Positions 16,436 to 24,686 are shown, counted from the first letter of the stretch. The stretch: 64,000 bases of DNA from Alphaproteobacteria bacterium (GCA_028289425.1 JANQPL010000018.1:248001-312000), one strand, 5' to 3'. Notes: generated from the sequence alone by a model not told the origin. Numbers and translations: made by a program.

Positions 16436-17218
16436 ATGAAAGTCGCAATTCTCGCCGGCGGTGCCGGCACCAGATTGGCGGAAGAGACACAAATTCGCCC
16501 CAAGCCCATGGTAGAGATCGGCGGCTATCCGATCCTGTGGCACATCATGCGCCATTATTATCACTACGGCTTCAATGAGTTTGCGATCGCCCTTGGCTAT
16601 AAGGGCGAAGTGATCAAAGACTATATGGCCTCTTACGGTCACCGCAGCGCCAATATGCGCGTTGATTTCGGCAAGGGCTCCGTCGAATACGAAAACAACA
16701 ACGGTCTCGACTGGCAAGTGGATTTGATCGAAACCGGTGCCCAAACCATGACCGGCGGCCGCATCAAGCGGCTGCAGCCATATATCGGCGATGCCACCTT
16801 CTTGCTCACCTGGGGCGACGGCCTGTCGGACGTCAACCTGCACGAGCTTATGAATTTCCACCGCGCTCACGGCAAATTGGCAACCGTGACGGCGGTGCGC
16901 CCACCGGCCCGCTATGGCCACCTTGAATTCGACGGTGACCGGGTCGCCTCTTTCTCAGAAAAACCTCAGACTGCGGAAGGTTGGATCAACGGCGCGTTCT
17001 TCGTGCTTGAACCGCAGGTCTTCGATTACATCGAGGGCGACCATACCCAATGGGAAAAAGAGCCCATGGAAGGCCTTGCGAGCGACGGCCAGCTCATGGC
17101 CTACAAGCATGACGGCTTCTGGCAATGCATGGATACGCTGCGCGAGAAACACATTCTCGAGCAGCTTTGGAATTCAGGCAGCCCGCCCTGGAAAGTATGG
17201 GCTAAGCACGAAGGCTAA
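16436..17218 (+). CDS. rfbF: Glucose-1-phosphate cytidylyltransferase
   Basis: 260 residues, full length for RfbF. The nucleotidyltransferase signature is clear: ILAGGAGTRLAEET followed by RPKPMVEIGGYPILWHIM. LTWGDGLSDVNL carries the metal-binding Asp, and ARYGHLEFDGDRV and WQCMDTLREKHILEQLW are characteristic of the family. It makes CDP-glucose from CTP and glucose-1-phosphate, the first step to CDP-3,6-dideoxyhexoses. GGAGG precedes the ATG. The usual partners (CDP-glucose dehydratase and later genes) are not in this window. Its end overlaps the convergent cupin gene by 4 bp. Confidence 0.95.
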   Translation: MKVAILAGGAGTRLAEETQIRPKPMVEIGGYPILWHIMRHYYHYGFNEFAIALGYKGEVIKDYMASYGHRSANMRVDFGKGSVEYENNNGLDWQVDLIETGAQTMTGGRIKRLQPYIGDATFLLTWGDGLSDVNLHELMNFHRAHGKLATVTAVRPPARYGHLEFDGDRVASFSEKPQTAEGWINGAFFVLEPQVFDYIEGDHTQWEKEPMEGLASDGQLMAYKHDGFWQCMDTLREKHILEQLWNSGSPPWKVWAKHEG

Positions 17219-17580
17219 GCACCTGTTTCGCCGCCATTGGGTCCATACATTACGACCCAAGTGCCGAAGTCGTCGGTGAAGTTTTCAAACCGGTGGATGT
17301 GCCCCGCGGGAACGAACAGGGCATCGCCTGCGCCAAAGCGAAAGCGCTCCAGCGTCTCTTCGCTCTTGCCGGTGGCAAACGTGCCGGCGCCCGACACCAC
17401 CACATAAATCTCATCCTGCACATGAGGTGTCTGATTGTCTTCGCCGCGCGGCGTGTAGAAGTAGAGTTTCATGCTTCCGCGCTCAGCGAGTTGGGCGGCG
17501 GGCAACCCCAGCGGCGCCGTTCCGGTGTCCAGCGCTTGCGTAATGGAGTCTTGTGCGTGTTTTACGGTGAACCGGTCCAT
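17215..17580 (-). CDS. Cupin domain protein
   Basis: 121 residues from the ATG at 17578-17580, supported by AAGGGAG upstream; the open frame extends further but without support. The chain has the two cupin motifs: HVQDEIYVVVSGAGTF and GDALFVPAGHIHRFENF, with the usual His/Glu/His metal ligands. Small cupins of this type are metal-dependent enzymes or binding proteins. No substrate can be read from the sequence. It converges on rfbF with a 4-bp overlap. Confidence 0.85.
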   Translation of the reverse strand: MDRFTVKHAQDSITQALDTGTAPLGLPAAQLAERGSMKLYFYTPRGEDNQTPHVQDEIYVVVSGAGTFATGKSEETLERFRFGAGDALFVPAGHIHRFENFTDDFGTWVVMYGPNGGETGA

Positions 17581-17718
17581 TGGCGTCACTCCCTTTTCTT
17601 GGTCGGCGCCCGGTCGGATGCGGCGCGCGCCTTGTGAGAACGGTGGATCCGAACCTAAGATATGGGGAGGCGTGCCGCACAACCCAAGACCGTGCGACCA
17701 GATAGCCGGGGCGTGCTG

Positions 17719-18411
17719 CTATTGTTGTGACAGTCGCGCCGAGCGTTGCGCCAAGGCACGACAAACTTCTATCTCGCGGGTGTGATAGCGGCTGTTGCGG
17801 AACCGGATGAGGGATACGTTTTCGGGGGAGACGCCTTTCTCAATATAGTCGAGAGGAACGCTGCCGAATTTTGAGTTCTTGCAATCGAAAACCCAGAAGT
17901 TCTTTTTGCCCTCTCCCATCCATCGGCGAAGGTCGTCCAAGTTCTTTCCGGAAAATGGGAATTCGTCCACGCAAGGCACGGATTCGATCATCTGAGCCAT
18001 GCGGCGTTCCCGGCCAAACGTCCGATACGAAAACTCAAGATAGGGATAGGTCCACGAAACGTTTTTGATTGGACCACTCTGCCAAACTCTGACAGGCGTT
18101 ATGGGCGTGGACGCGCGTCCCCAGCCCATCAGCTCTTGCGGCACACGATATCGGCCGGCCGGCCGCTCACAAAACGCGTAGAGCCGAACCGCTACTCTCA
18201 TCCGATAATCGATGACATCTTTGTCGGACACGCTGTGAGAGACGAGCGACACCCGGTTCTTGTCGATGCGTTTCAATGTAGACAAGTCGTAAGTTACTTT
18301 CGCGCCGTGAACCCTGAATTCCAGCGTCTTTCTGTCTTCGGCCGCCGCCTGTCCGGCACACGCCACGAACAACACAGCGGCCAACAAAATAGGTTTCAAC
18401 ACGCTCCACAC
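17719..18411 (-). CDS. Exported protein of unknown function
   Basis: 230 residues with a clear signal peptide (LLAAVLFVACAGQAAAED). The mature part is basic, with four cysteines (CERPAG, VPCVDE, DCKNSK, EVCRAL) that could form disulfides. I recognise no domain. It is monocistronic on the minus strand, upstream of the cupin gene by 138 bp. The signal peptide and uninterrupted frame support a real gene. Confidence 0.65.
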   Translation of the reverse strand: MWSVLKPILLAAVLFVACAGQAAAEDRKTLEFRVHGAKVTYDLSTLKRIDKNRVSLVSHSVSDKDVIDYRMRVAVRLYAFCERPAGRYRVPQELMGWGRASTPITPVRVWQSGPIKNVSWTYPYLEFSYRTFGRERRMAQMIESVPCVDEFPFSGKNLDDLRRWMGEGKKNFWVFDCKNSKFGSVPLDYIEKGVSPENVSLIRFRNSRYHTREIEVCRALAQRSARLSQQ

Positions 18412-18618
18412 CTCATCAGATACAAGGCATCGTGTTTAGCAATCCTGGGTGGAGAAACCGTAAAGTGGTTAGAGGGTGTGGGGCGAACTTGATCCGCCCG
18501 GCGAACATCATTAGAACGGCGTCCAGAATTTCTAAATCATTTGGGTCCAAAAACCCAAGCGTTAGATATTTCGCCGATGGTTTAGCCCTGTTCCGCTAAG
18601 TCATTGAACCTACCAGAC

Positions 18619-18708
18619 GGATGGGTGGCCGAGTGGTTGAAGGCACCGGTCTTGAAAACCGGCAGGCGTGCGAGCGTCTCGTGGGTTCGAATCCCACCCC
18701 ATCCGCCA
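18619..18708 (+). tRNA. tRNA-Ser (anticodon TGA)
   Basis: A 90-nt class II tRNA with an encoded CCA. The acceptor GGATGGG pairs with CCCATCC. The anticodon loop CTTGAAA (TGA) sits on a CCGGT/ACCGG stem, a variable arm follows (GCGTGCGAGCGTC), and the T arm is GTGGGTTCGAATCCCAC. Anticodon TGA reads UCA-type serine codons. Confidence 0.97.
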
Positions 18709-18812
18709 CTTATTCAATTATGCGCAGCATTGATGAGTGGGTTTCGAACCCACCATCTAAGAATCCGCGATGCTAAAGCATCGCGGTGGTTCGAATCCCA
18801 CCCCATCCGCCA
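18684..18812 (+). repeat. Duplicated 3' end of tRNA-Ser (attachment-site-like direct repeat)
   Basis: The last 25 bp of the tRNA (18684-18708, from GGTTCGAA to GCCA) recur exactly at 18788-18812. Between them lie two hairpins: GTGGGTTTCGAACCCAC (18737-18753) and a stem CGCGATGC-TAAA-GCATCGCG just before the second copy. The second copy is not a full tRNA, as it lacks a matching 5' acceptor and D arm. Exact duplication of a tRNA 3' end is the usual footprint of an integrase attachment site. Confidence 0.6.
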
Positions 18813-19077
18813 TCTCCTCAAGGGTCCATTCTTGTCACATGGTTTACACCTTCTCCGGGGTTAACGCGGCTTGCCGTCAATTCTATCGCATTTGAGGACG
18901 TCAGAACCTGGACCGGCCCCTTTCGTGATCCCATAATCCGGCAGGGTGGCATTTCTTACGCTTGTTGAACCGTATGGCGATGGTGATTGCCCGCGGGAGC
19001 CAGACCCGTCCGCCTTGCAGCGTCTGACGAACTTCCCTTGAGTGTCGCAGATTCCTGACTGATATGGAGAATTGAGG
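18709..19077. other. Gap after tRNA-Ser
   Basis: 369 bp with no supported gene. It holds the second tRNA 3'-end copy (to 18812) and then unremarkable sequence. GGAG near its end serves as ribosome binding site for the next gene. Confidence 0.4.
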
Positions 19078-19470
19078 ATGTCGCATACCGAGTTCGCCGC
19101 GCTCGCTGGTTTTGTCGTCGCCGCCATCGCCATGCTGCTCGTCACCCAGACCAAGGAACGGGTTTCCGCCCCGGCTTGGCTCATCCCGTTGGTGGTCGTG
19201 GTGCCCTTTGCGGTGTGGACCGGCGTCGCGATCGTCGAAGAGGGACTTTTGGGCTTGTTTCCAACCCTTTTGGGAACGCATTGGGGGCTTCAGATCTGGT
19301 TCGACCGCCTGATGAGTGTGGCTGCGGCTTTCTTCCTTCTCCAAGACCGCGCGCGGGCAGCCGGCATGAAATCGGAGGTCTGGGTGCTCGCCGTCATCTT
19401 CACCGGCAGCATCGGGCTGTTCCTGATGTTGGCGCGCACGGTCTACCACGAGCGCAAGACGGCGGCCTGA
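19078..19470 (+). CDS. Small integral membrane protein of unknown function
   Basis: 130 residues from the ATG at 19078 (GGAG about 10 bases upstream; a TTG at 19072 is a weaker start). Four hydrophobic segments are visible: FAALAGFVVAAIAMLLV, WLIPLVVVVPFAVWTGV, a moderately hydrophobic RLMSVAAAFFLL, and VWVLAVIFTGSIGLFLML. No known motif. It converges on the HxlR-type regulator gene with a 15-bp gap. A real membrane protein is likely; its function is unknown. Confidence 0.65.
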   Translation: MSHTEFAALAGFVVAAIAMLLVTQTKERVSAPAWLIPLVVVVPFAVWTGVAIVEEGLLGLFPTLLGTHWGLQIWFDRLMSVAAAFFLLQDRARAAGMKSEVWVLAVIFTGSIGLFLMLARTVYHERKTAA

Positions 19471-19485
19471 GACCGGCAAACTTGC

Positions 19486-20022
19486 TTACGCGGTTAGATC
19501 AATCGCCCGGTTGATCTCAATGCCTCTATTCACGGCCAGATAGGTTGGGAAAGGCACCCGTTCCGAGGTGTCAATATCACGCTGAAGCCAATCCCGTTCC
19601 TCCAACTGATGCAACGACGTTGAAAGTGCCCGATCTGTGATAGTGGCCAAATTTGATTTGATCACTGAGAATCGCTGAGGCGTGTCTGTTAGCGCCAGAA
19701 TGGGAACCGTCCAACTCCGCCGCAGCAAGGCAAATCCCCCGTCATCAGGGACGGCCGTCACGATCCGGCTGGCGATTTCGGCGGCTTCGACTCCCTTCAC
19801 CGTCAACCGGAATTCCGGACGCAGAGGATGGCCATGACCCGGATTCCTCTCCAGAAGCCCGAGCTGGACAAGGTGTTCAAGACTTGAAGCGAACGAGGTT
19901 CGGCTCGCGCTTGTTGCCGACAGCAAGGGGGCCTGCCGGCCGGGAACGCCGGCGTGTAGCAAAGCCAGAATTTTCAACGACCATGCTCGGGACGTGAGCT
20001 TGACAAGCATCTGTATGTCCAT
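19486..20022 (-). CDS. HxlR-type transcriptional regulator with two winged-helix units
   Basis: 178 residues, longer than the usual 100-130 for HxlR proteins. Two similar halves are seen: WSLKILALLHAG...SLEHLVQLGLLERN...FRLTVKGVEAAEI (about 14-85) and WTVPILALTDTPQ...STSLHQLEERDWLQRD (about 104-165). It looks like a tandem duplication that supplies a dimer-like DNA-binding unit in one chain. It is divergent from the VOC/GST pair with only 40 bp between the start codons, so it probably controls that pair and itself. Confidence 0.8.
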   Translation of the reverse strand: MDIQMLVKLTSRAWSLKILALLHAGVPGRQAPLLSATSASRTSFASSLEHLVQLGLLERNPGHGHPLRPEFRLTVKGVEAAEIASRIVTAVPDDGGFALLRRSWTVPILALTDTPQRFSVIKSNLATITDRALSTSLHQLEERDWLQRDIDTSERVPFPTYLAVNRGIEINRAIDLTA

Positions 20023-20062
20023 AAAATATAGTTACTTTATTTTCAGATCGAAGGAAACCCCT

Positions 20063-20437
20063 ATGCCGCTTGTCTCTTTGGAAAACACCATCACGCTCGC
20101 GATGTCGGTTCGGGACCGTCATGCCAGCGCAGAGTGGTATCACGCCAAGCTCGGATTTGAGCTGATCCGCCATGTGGACGAAGCCGGCTGGAGCGAGATG
20201 GAGACCAAAACAGACGGCGTGGTTCTGGGGCTCGGCGAACAGTCAGAACCTTCCCCGGGCAATACGGTCCCGGTTTTTGGCGTCGCCGATATCAAGACGG
20301 CGCGCCGGTCTTTGGAGGCGGCGGGCGTGAAGTTCGATGGCGAAACGGAGACCATTGAGGGAATGGTCAGTACAGCCACATTCTACGATCCCGACGGCAA
20401 CGCCTTAATGTTGGCCGAAGACTTGACAGAGCAATGA
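20063..20437 (+). CDS. VOC (glyoxalase/bleomycin-resistance) family protein
   Basis: 124 residues from the ATG at 20063 (AAGGAA upstream). Features of the fold: SVRDRHASAEWYHAKLGFEL at the start, VVLGLGEQ in the middle and TATFYDPDGNALMLAED near the end, where the last Glu is a usual metal ligand. The family includes glyoxalases, dioxygenases and drug-binding proteins. The GST gene starts 7 bp after its stop, so the two form an operon under the divergent HxlR regulator. A detoxification role is plausible. Confidence 0.85.
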   Translation: MPLVSLENTITLAMSVRDRHASAEWYHAKLGFELIRHVDEAGWSEMETKTDGVVLGLGEQSEPSPGNTVPVFGVADIKTARRSLEAAGVKFDGETETIEGMVSTATFYDPDGNALMLAEDLTEQ

Positions 20438-20444
20438 CAGGACA

Positions 20445-21086
20445 ATGACCGAACTGACGCTGACCACTTTCGATTGGGTGCCGGAGGGCCCTCGCGGGTT
20501 TGTTCGGGATCTGCGCCTGCGGTGGGCGCTGGAAGAAGCCCGACTGCCGTATTCTATCCGCACCACGCCGTCCAGAGATCGAACGTTCGAACACTTCGAG
20601 CATCAACCTTTCGGACAGGTGCCTTGGCTGACCGATGGGACGGTCTCAATATTCGAAAGCGGCGCCATGATGCTCTACGTCGCCGAACGCAGTGAGGTAC
20701 TGATGCCGGCCGACCCCAAAGGCCGGGGCGATGTCATCAGCTGGATGTTTGCTGCGCTCAATTCGGTCGAGATGGCCTCACAGCCGGTCTCGTTCTTAGA
20801 GATTTTTTCCGAGGTGAAGGTCCCGCCAGACTACCGCAAGAAGCACGACGCGTTTCTGAATGAGCGGCTAGAACACATGGAGGCCGTGCTGGAAGGCCGT
20901 GAATGGCTGACCGGCAAGTTCTCGGCCGCCGACATACTTATGGCCGATGTCCTGCGCTTTGTAGATGAGTGGAATGGACTTGCCCCTTTCCCACGGTGCC
21001 GCAGCTATGTTGCACGCGCAACCGCGCGCCCGGCCTTCGTAAAAGCTTATGCTGATCAAATGGCCCACTTCGCTGCAGCGGACTGA
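20445..21086 (+). CDS. Glutathione S-transferase family protein
   Basis: 213 residues. The N-terminal thioredoxin-like half includes LRLRWALEEARLPYSIRTT, HQPFGQVPWLTDG with the cis-Pro, and FESGAMMLYVAER (the ES pair binds the glutathione gamma-Glu). The C-terminal helical half includes WLTGKFSAADILMADVLRF, the N-capping box of GSTs. It is cotranscribed with the VOC gene. Confidence 0.9.
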   Translation: MTELTLTTFDWVPEGPRGFVRDLRLRWALEEARLPYSIRTTPSRDRTFEHFEHQPFGQVPWLTDGTVSIFESGAMMLYVAERSEVLMPADPKGRGDVISWMFAALNSVEMASQPVSFLEIFSEVKVPPDYRKKHDAFLNERLEHMEAVLEGREWLTGKFSAADILMADVLRFVDEWNGLAPFPRCRSYVARATARPAFVKAYADQMAHFAAAD

Positions 21087-21168
21087 ACGAGGCCTAAGAT
21101 TTTGAATTCGCGTTTTGTCGCGCACAGCCCGGCCCTCTCCGCAAGTCGGATCTCGCGTTCCGTCCGCA

Positions 21169-21930
21169 TTACTTTAGCTCCCGCGAATTTCCAATTGGGC
21201 CAATCAAAATAGCGGCCAAGACAACCAATATGAGCGCCGTGCTGACGGGATCGTAATGCGACCCCAACACGGGAAACAGCATCCAGCTCACATTGCTCAT
21301 GGTGTGAAACAGCGATGCGGCAAATACACTTTGGCCGCCGACAACGTATAGCCAAGCAATGATCATCCGCCGAGCGATGGAACCAAGCGCCCACCAGGCA
21401 ATCCAATCCCAACTCCGCTCGACTTGCAGAAGGGGGATCACGTGCCACACGGCAGAGACCAAGCCGATTGTCAGACCGGCGGCGATCAGCCCATGCGCCT
21501 TCACCAGCGGACGAGTGGCATATCCGGTCCAGCCGATTTCTTCCGCCAGCGCCGCCACAAAGAAGAGTGTAAAGAGCGCAAGCGCCTGGAACAGACTTAT
21601 TTGCGGTGCCGGCAAGTCCTTGCCCATAAACAGAAGAACAGTACCGGACAGAACCATCACGGCAGGCATTGTCGCGAGCGCGACAATCCAAACCCATGGC
21701 CGGATCTGAAAGCCATCGCCGGTCATGCGCAGAAACGACTTTATGGCGCCGGGTCCGTTTGTGCGCCACACCATCAGAATTGCGGCCAGAGCCGGACAGA
21801 TTGCCATGAAAGCGCTTATGGGCAGGCCGGGCAGAAGGTCGTGGCCTGCAACGGCCCCCAGCACCCAAAACGGCGCGGACAGAAGAAAGAGCAACCCGAA
21901 GAAACGGAGGGGATCAGAGTCTTGTTTCAT
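21169..21930 (-). CDS. CPBP (CAAX/Abi-type) intramembrane metalloprotease
   Basis: 253 residues from the ATG at 21928-21930; the open frame extends upstream into the bciA region but without membrane segments. About eight hydrophobic helices. The family motifs are present: AEEIGWTGYATRPL (motif 1), SAVWHVIPL (motif 2) and SLFHTMSN (motif 3), which supply the Glu and His residues. CPBP proteases are linked to prenyl-protein processing, bacteriocin immunity or stress; the role here is unknown. It follows bciA by 41 bp on the same strand. Confidence 0.88.
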   Translation of the reverse strand: MKQDSDPLRFFGLLFLLSAPFWVLGAVAGHDLLPGLPISAFMAICPALAAILMVWRTNGPGAIKSFLRMTGDGFQIRPWVWIVALATMPAVMVLSGTVLLFMGKDLPAPQISLFQALALFTLFFVAALAEEIGWTGYATRPLVKAHGLIAAGLTIGLVSAVWHVIPLLQVERSWDWIAWWALGSIARRMIIAWLYVVGGQSVFAASLFHTMSNVSWMLFPVLGSHYDPVSTALILVVLAAILIGPIGNSRELK

Positions 21931-21971
21931 CGTCGCCGTTTCATACGCGTCGGTATGGTCCCAGCCTTCTC

Positions 21972-22988
21972 TTAAAACACTTTGTGCGCGCCGCGGTCGA
22001 CGGTGGCCGTGCCGGCCAGAAGCTGTTCGTAGAAGTCGAACAAAGTGTCGCTTCCGGTCGATGGGGTTGCGTCCGCGTCGTAGCGGCCGGTCTCCGGGTC
22101 GAGCACCAGCATGGACTCTGTGGCGTAGTACCGGCCGATGCGGGCAAGCTCCGCCTTCTCTTTGAGGGGCGGTATCACCACACCAAGGGTCGCAAGCATT
22201 GCCACGATCACATCCAGCAGGGCAAGCGGCACTTCGCGAATATGCGGTTCTTGCCCCGCAAGCGCACACAAGCGTTCCCCCTGTTCCCGCGGCGTGATGG
22301 CGGGTCCCGGCCCGCCGATGGGAAGGATGCGGTTTTGCAAGGACGGATCACCTAAGCAATCGGCGATGTAGCCGCCCAAATCCTCATCGCTGATGGGCTT
22401 GCAGGCGGTCTGCCGGCCGTCGCCGAAAACGAGGAACGGCTTGCCGCTTTTCACCCGCTCCAACTGACCGGACAGAGATTTGAAGAACGCCGTGGGCCGG
22501 ACGATGGAATAGATCAAACCTGACTCCGCAAGTGCCTTTTCGAACGCAAGCTTTGCTTGTTGGAACGCGAGTTTTGGATTCTGCACGCAAATGGCAGACA
22601 ACAGAACGAACTGTCGAACCCCTGCCTCTTTTGCGGCGTTCAGAATCTGCACATGGGCTTCGTAATCGACCGCCCAGGCATCCCTCGGCGCGCCGGTACG
22701 CGACGCCAGGCACGAAACCACCGCATCGAACCGCTCACCGGCAAAACCGTCGCGGGCAAGCGATTCCGGATCAGTCACCTCCCCAACTCTGACGGTCGCG
22801 CCGGTAAACGCCTCATCGCGCGGCGCCTCGCTTTCCGACCGTGGACGGACAAAACACACCACCTCATGTCCCCGAGCGATCAGCGCACGAGCCGTTGCAC
22901 GGCCGATCGTGCCGGTTGCGCCGAACAGAAGGGTCCGCCGTGGAGTTGAAGCCGATTCTGATGTTCCAGAGGCGTGCTGGTCGGTCAT
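21972..22988 (-). CDS. bciA: Divinyl (proto)chlorophyllide 8-vinyl-reductase, BciA type
   Basis: 338 residues from the ATG at 22986-22988 (MTDQHASG). It is an atypical SDR: NAD(P)-binding LLFGATGTIGRATARAL near the N-terminus, then VVSCLASRTGAPRDAW, FVLLSAICVQNPKLAFQQAK, IVRPTAFFKSLSGQ and KPFLVFGDGRQTACKPISD, ending in IGRYYATESMLVLD. This string of blocks is characteristic of BciA rather than generic NmrA-like proteins. BciA reduces the C8 vinyl group of chlorophyllide precursors using NADPH. No other bch, puf or crt gene is near. The CPBP gene follows on the same strand. Confidence 0.85.
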   Translation of the reverse strand: MTDQHASGTSESASTPRRTLLFGATGTIGRATARALIARGHEVVCFVRPRSESEAPRDEAFTGATVRVGEVTDPESLARDGFAGERFDAVVSCLASRTGAPRDAWAVDYEAHVQILNAAKEAGVRQFVLLSAICVQNPKLAFQQAKLAFEKALAESGLIYSIVRPTAFFKSLSGQLERVKSGKPFLVFGDGRQTACKPISDEDLGGYIADCLGDPSLQNRILPIGGPGPAITPREQGERLCALAGQEPHIREVPLALLDVIVAMLATLGVVIPPLKEKAELARIGRYYATESMLVLDPETGRYDADATPSTGSDTLFDFYEQLLAGTATVDRGAHKVF

Positions 22989-23125
22989 GTCTCGATTTTG
23001 GTTTGTCTCGATGCGCCCAGGTGAAGGTGTCCGGCTCCAATGTACCAACCAACCACGAAATCTCCTGACTTTTTCGTGATGGCGATTTGGTTTTTTGCAA
23101 TCCGGCAAGACCGTATACTCCAGGG

Positions 23126-23473
23126 ATGATTGCGACGGGGAGCATTGGACGGCTGTTTATGGCCGTGGCGGTTTTGATAGCGGGCCTTGCGCTGATCGCA
23201 CCGGCATCGGCCCAGGCATTAACCATCGGCGATAGCACGCCCAACCTCGCTCTACTTGCGGCGGAAGATGTCGCCGCCGAAATCAGCAATTGCCCCTGTC
23301 CCTCTGAAAATCAAGATTTCGACTGTGGCGACGGATTTTGCGGGACCGGCCTGCTGTCCAGTGTCAGCCCCGATGCACATTCGGCCGTGTATGGACGCCG
23401 TACCATTTCGGCGGAGGACCGCCACGGTCTCACCTTCGGGCCCGATCCCACCCCTCCAAGAGCCTTCGCATAA
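23126..23473 (+). CDS. Small secreted Cys-rich protein
   Basis: 115 residues from the ATG at 23126. The signal peptide (VLIAGLALIAPASAQA) is clear. The mature part has four cysteines (NCPCPSE, FDCGDGFCG), suggesting disulfides or metal binding, and a Pro-rich tail. No family is recognised. It lies 60 bp before the DoxD-like gene on the same strand and diverges from bciA across a 137-bp gap. Confidence 0.6.
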   Translation: MIATGSIGRLFMAVAVLIAGLALIAPASAQALTIGDSTPNLALLAAEDVAAEISNCPCPSENQDFDCGDGFCGTGLLSSVSPDAHSAVYGRRTISAEDRHGLTFGPDPTPPRAFA

Positions 23474-23533
23474 TCTCGCGTGCGGCTCGCGCGCGACCCT
23501 CACATTGCGAAATTCTATTCTTGGAAAAGAGTC

Positions 23534-24466
23534 ATGACATTCAAATTGTTTGACGACGCGCCTGCGCGTGTCTCGTCCGCCCAAGCGGACATGATTGCCC
23601 TTACTTTGCGCATCGGCCTGGGCCTGGTCTTTGTGGCCGGCGGCTGGTGGAAACTGTCCCGCGCCATCGACCCGGCACAAGCCGACGCGCTGGTCGCCAA
23701 ATACATGGCCGACAACGGCTATATCAACGCTTTCTTCGAGCAATATCTATTCGCCGGCGGCGATGCTTTGCTGTCGCCTCTGACGTTTCTGATCTTGCTG
23801 TCGGCCTTCGAGCTCGTCTCAGGTCTTGCGCTGTTGGCGGGTCTTTTTGTCAGGGCGTTGAGCTTTATCTACGCCTTCCTGCTGTGGACTTTCGTCATTG
23901 CCCTGCCCGTTGTGACGGCGCCGGGAGCGGAGATTGACGGAGCCACCCATTTCTCACCGGCCTTGCTGGTGCAGATCCGGGATGTGGGCCTGTCGGGCAT
24001 GTTCTTTGTACTGCTCAATTTAGGGTCCGGCGCCTTTTCCGCAGACCAGATGGTGCTCAAGCGGGGCGCCGCCCCTTCAGAGGTGGACTGGAATGCCTAT
24101 GGCTTGTTGCTGCGGTTGTCTGTGGCGGCGGTCTTTATCGTAGGCGGCTTCTTTGCCGGCTATAGCTACATTAAAATCTTCGTCGATCTGCCGATCCTGA
24201 TGGCGGTGATCGGCCTTGTGCTCGCGAGCGGTCACGGTATGCGCCCCGCCGCCGTGGCGGCCTTTGCCTGTATTGCCTGGTATTGCGTCGCCAAGATTGG
24301 TCTGGATGCCACCTTCTGGAACAACTTCAACGCCATTAAACGGGAACTGGCTTTTCTTGCGGCCTGCGCTGTGTTGTTCGTTTATCAGGGCGGCAAGGCC
24401 TTCCGGCTTGATGGGCTTTACCAGTCCCCGGTGTCGGCCCTGTTAGGGCGTCGTCAAAGCGCATAG
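23534..24466 (+). CDS. DoxX/DoxD (TQO small subunit)-like membrane protein
   Basis: 310 residues from the ATG at 23534 with GGAAAAGAG upstream. The N-terminal half is a DoxX/DoxD unit: LTLRIGLGLVFVAGGWWKL, a loop with ADNGYINAFFEQYLF, then several helices. The second half adds four or five more hydrophobic helices (LLLRLSVAAVFIVGGFFAGY onward), perhaps a degenerate second unit. DoxD is the small subunit of thiosulfate:quinone oxidoreductase, but many DoxX-fold proteins have other roles. It follows the small Cys-rich secreted protein gene. Confidence 0.75.
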   Translation: MTFKLFDDAPARVSSAQADMIALTLRIGLGLVFVAGGWWKLSRAIDPAQADALVAKYMADNGYINAFFEQYLFAGGDALLSPLTFLILLSAFELVSGLALLAGLFVRALSFIYAFLLWTFVIALPVVTAPGAEIDGATHFSPALLVQIRDVGLSGMFFVLLNLGSGAFSADQMVLKRGAAPSEVDWNAYGLLLRLSVAAVFIVGGFFAGYSYIKIFVDLPILMAVIGLVLASGHGMRPAAVAAFACIAWYCVAKIGLDATFWNNFNAIKRELAFLAACAVLFVYQGGKAFRLDGLYQSPVSALLGRRQSA

Positions 24467-24556
24467 ACAAAATAAGGGCGGTCTGTGCCCGCCGGCACCG
24501 GCCGCCCGTCTTGTTGTCACCGAGACGGCAGGAATCCGAGCGGCTTGTATCCTTTG

Positions 24557-24678
24557 TTGTCATTCGCCGGCGAACTTGCGAGGCCGGCGAATCCAACTCT
24601 CCTGCACCTCCGTGACCCAATAACATGGCGGGGCGCTCGCCGATGGTTAGGTTCGCCGGCTAAACCGGCGAACGACAA
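24557..24678. repeat. 122-bp palindromic element with internal hairpins
   Basis: The outer arms TTGTCATTCGCCGG (24557-24570) and CCGGCGAACGACAA (24665-24678) are inverted copies with one mismatch. Inside are a CGCCGGCGAA-type hairpin near 24563-24591 and a perfect 9-bp stem GTTCGCCGG-CTAAA-CCGGCGAAC (24651-24673). There is no coding frame. It fits a REP/MITE-like dispersed repeat that may also end transcription from the convergent flanking genes. Confidence 0.55.
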
Positions 24679-24686
24679 TAGATTGT

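Noticed and set aside
18730-18812. A second tRNA gene
   Set aside because: Only the T arm and acceptor 3' strand match; there is no pairing 5' acceptor, D arm or proper anticodon arm.
18604-18864. Open frame across the tRNA-Ser region
   Set aside because: It overlaps a complete tRNA and its duplicate; no protein family resemblance.
21056-21868. Minus-strand frame overlapping the CPBP protease gene
   Set aside because: Out of frame with the CPBP motifs and composed of Arg/Cys/Gly-rich shadow sequence.
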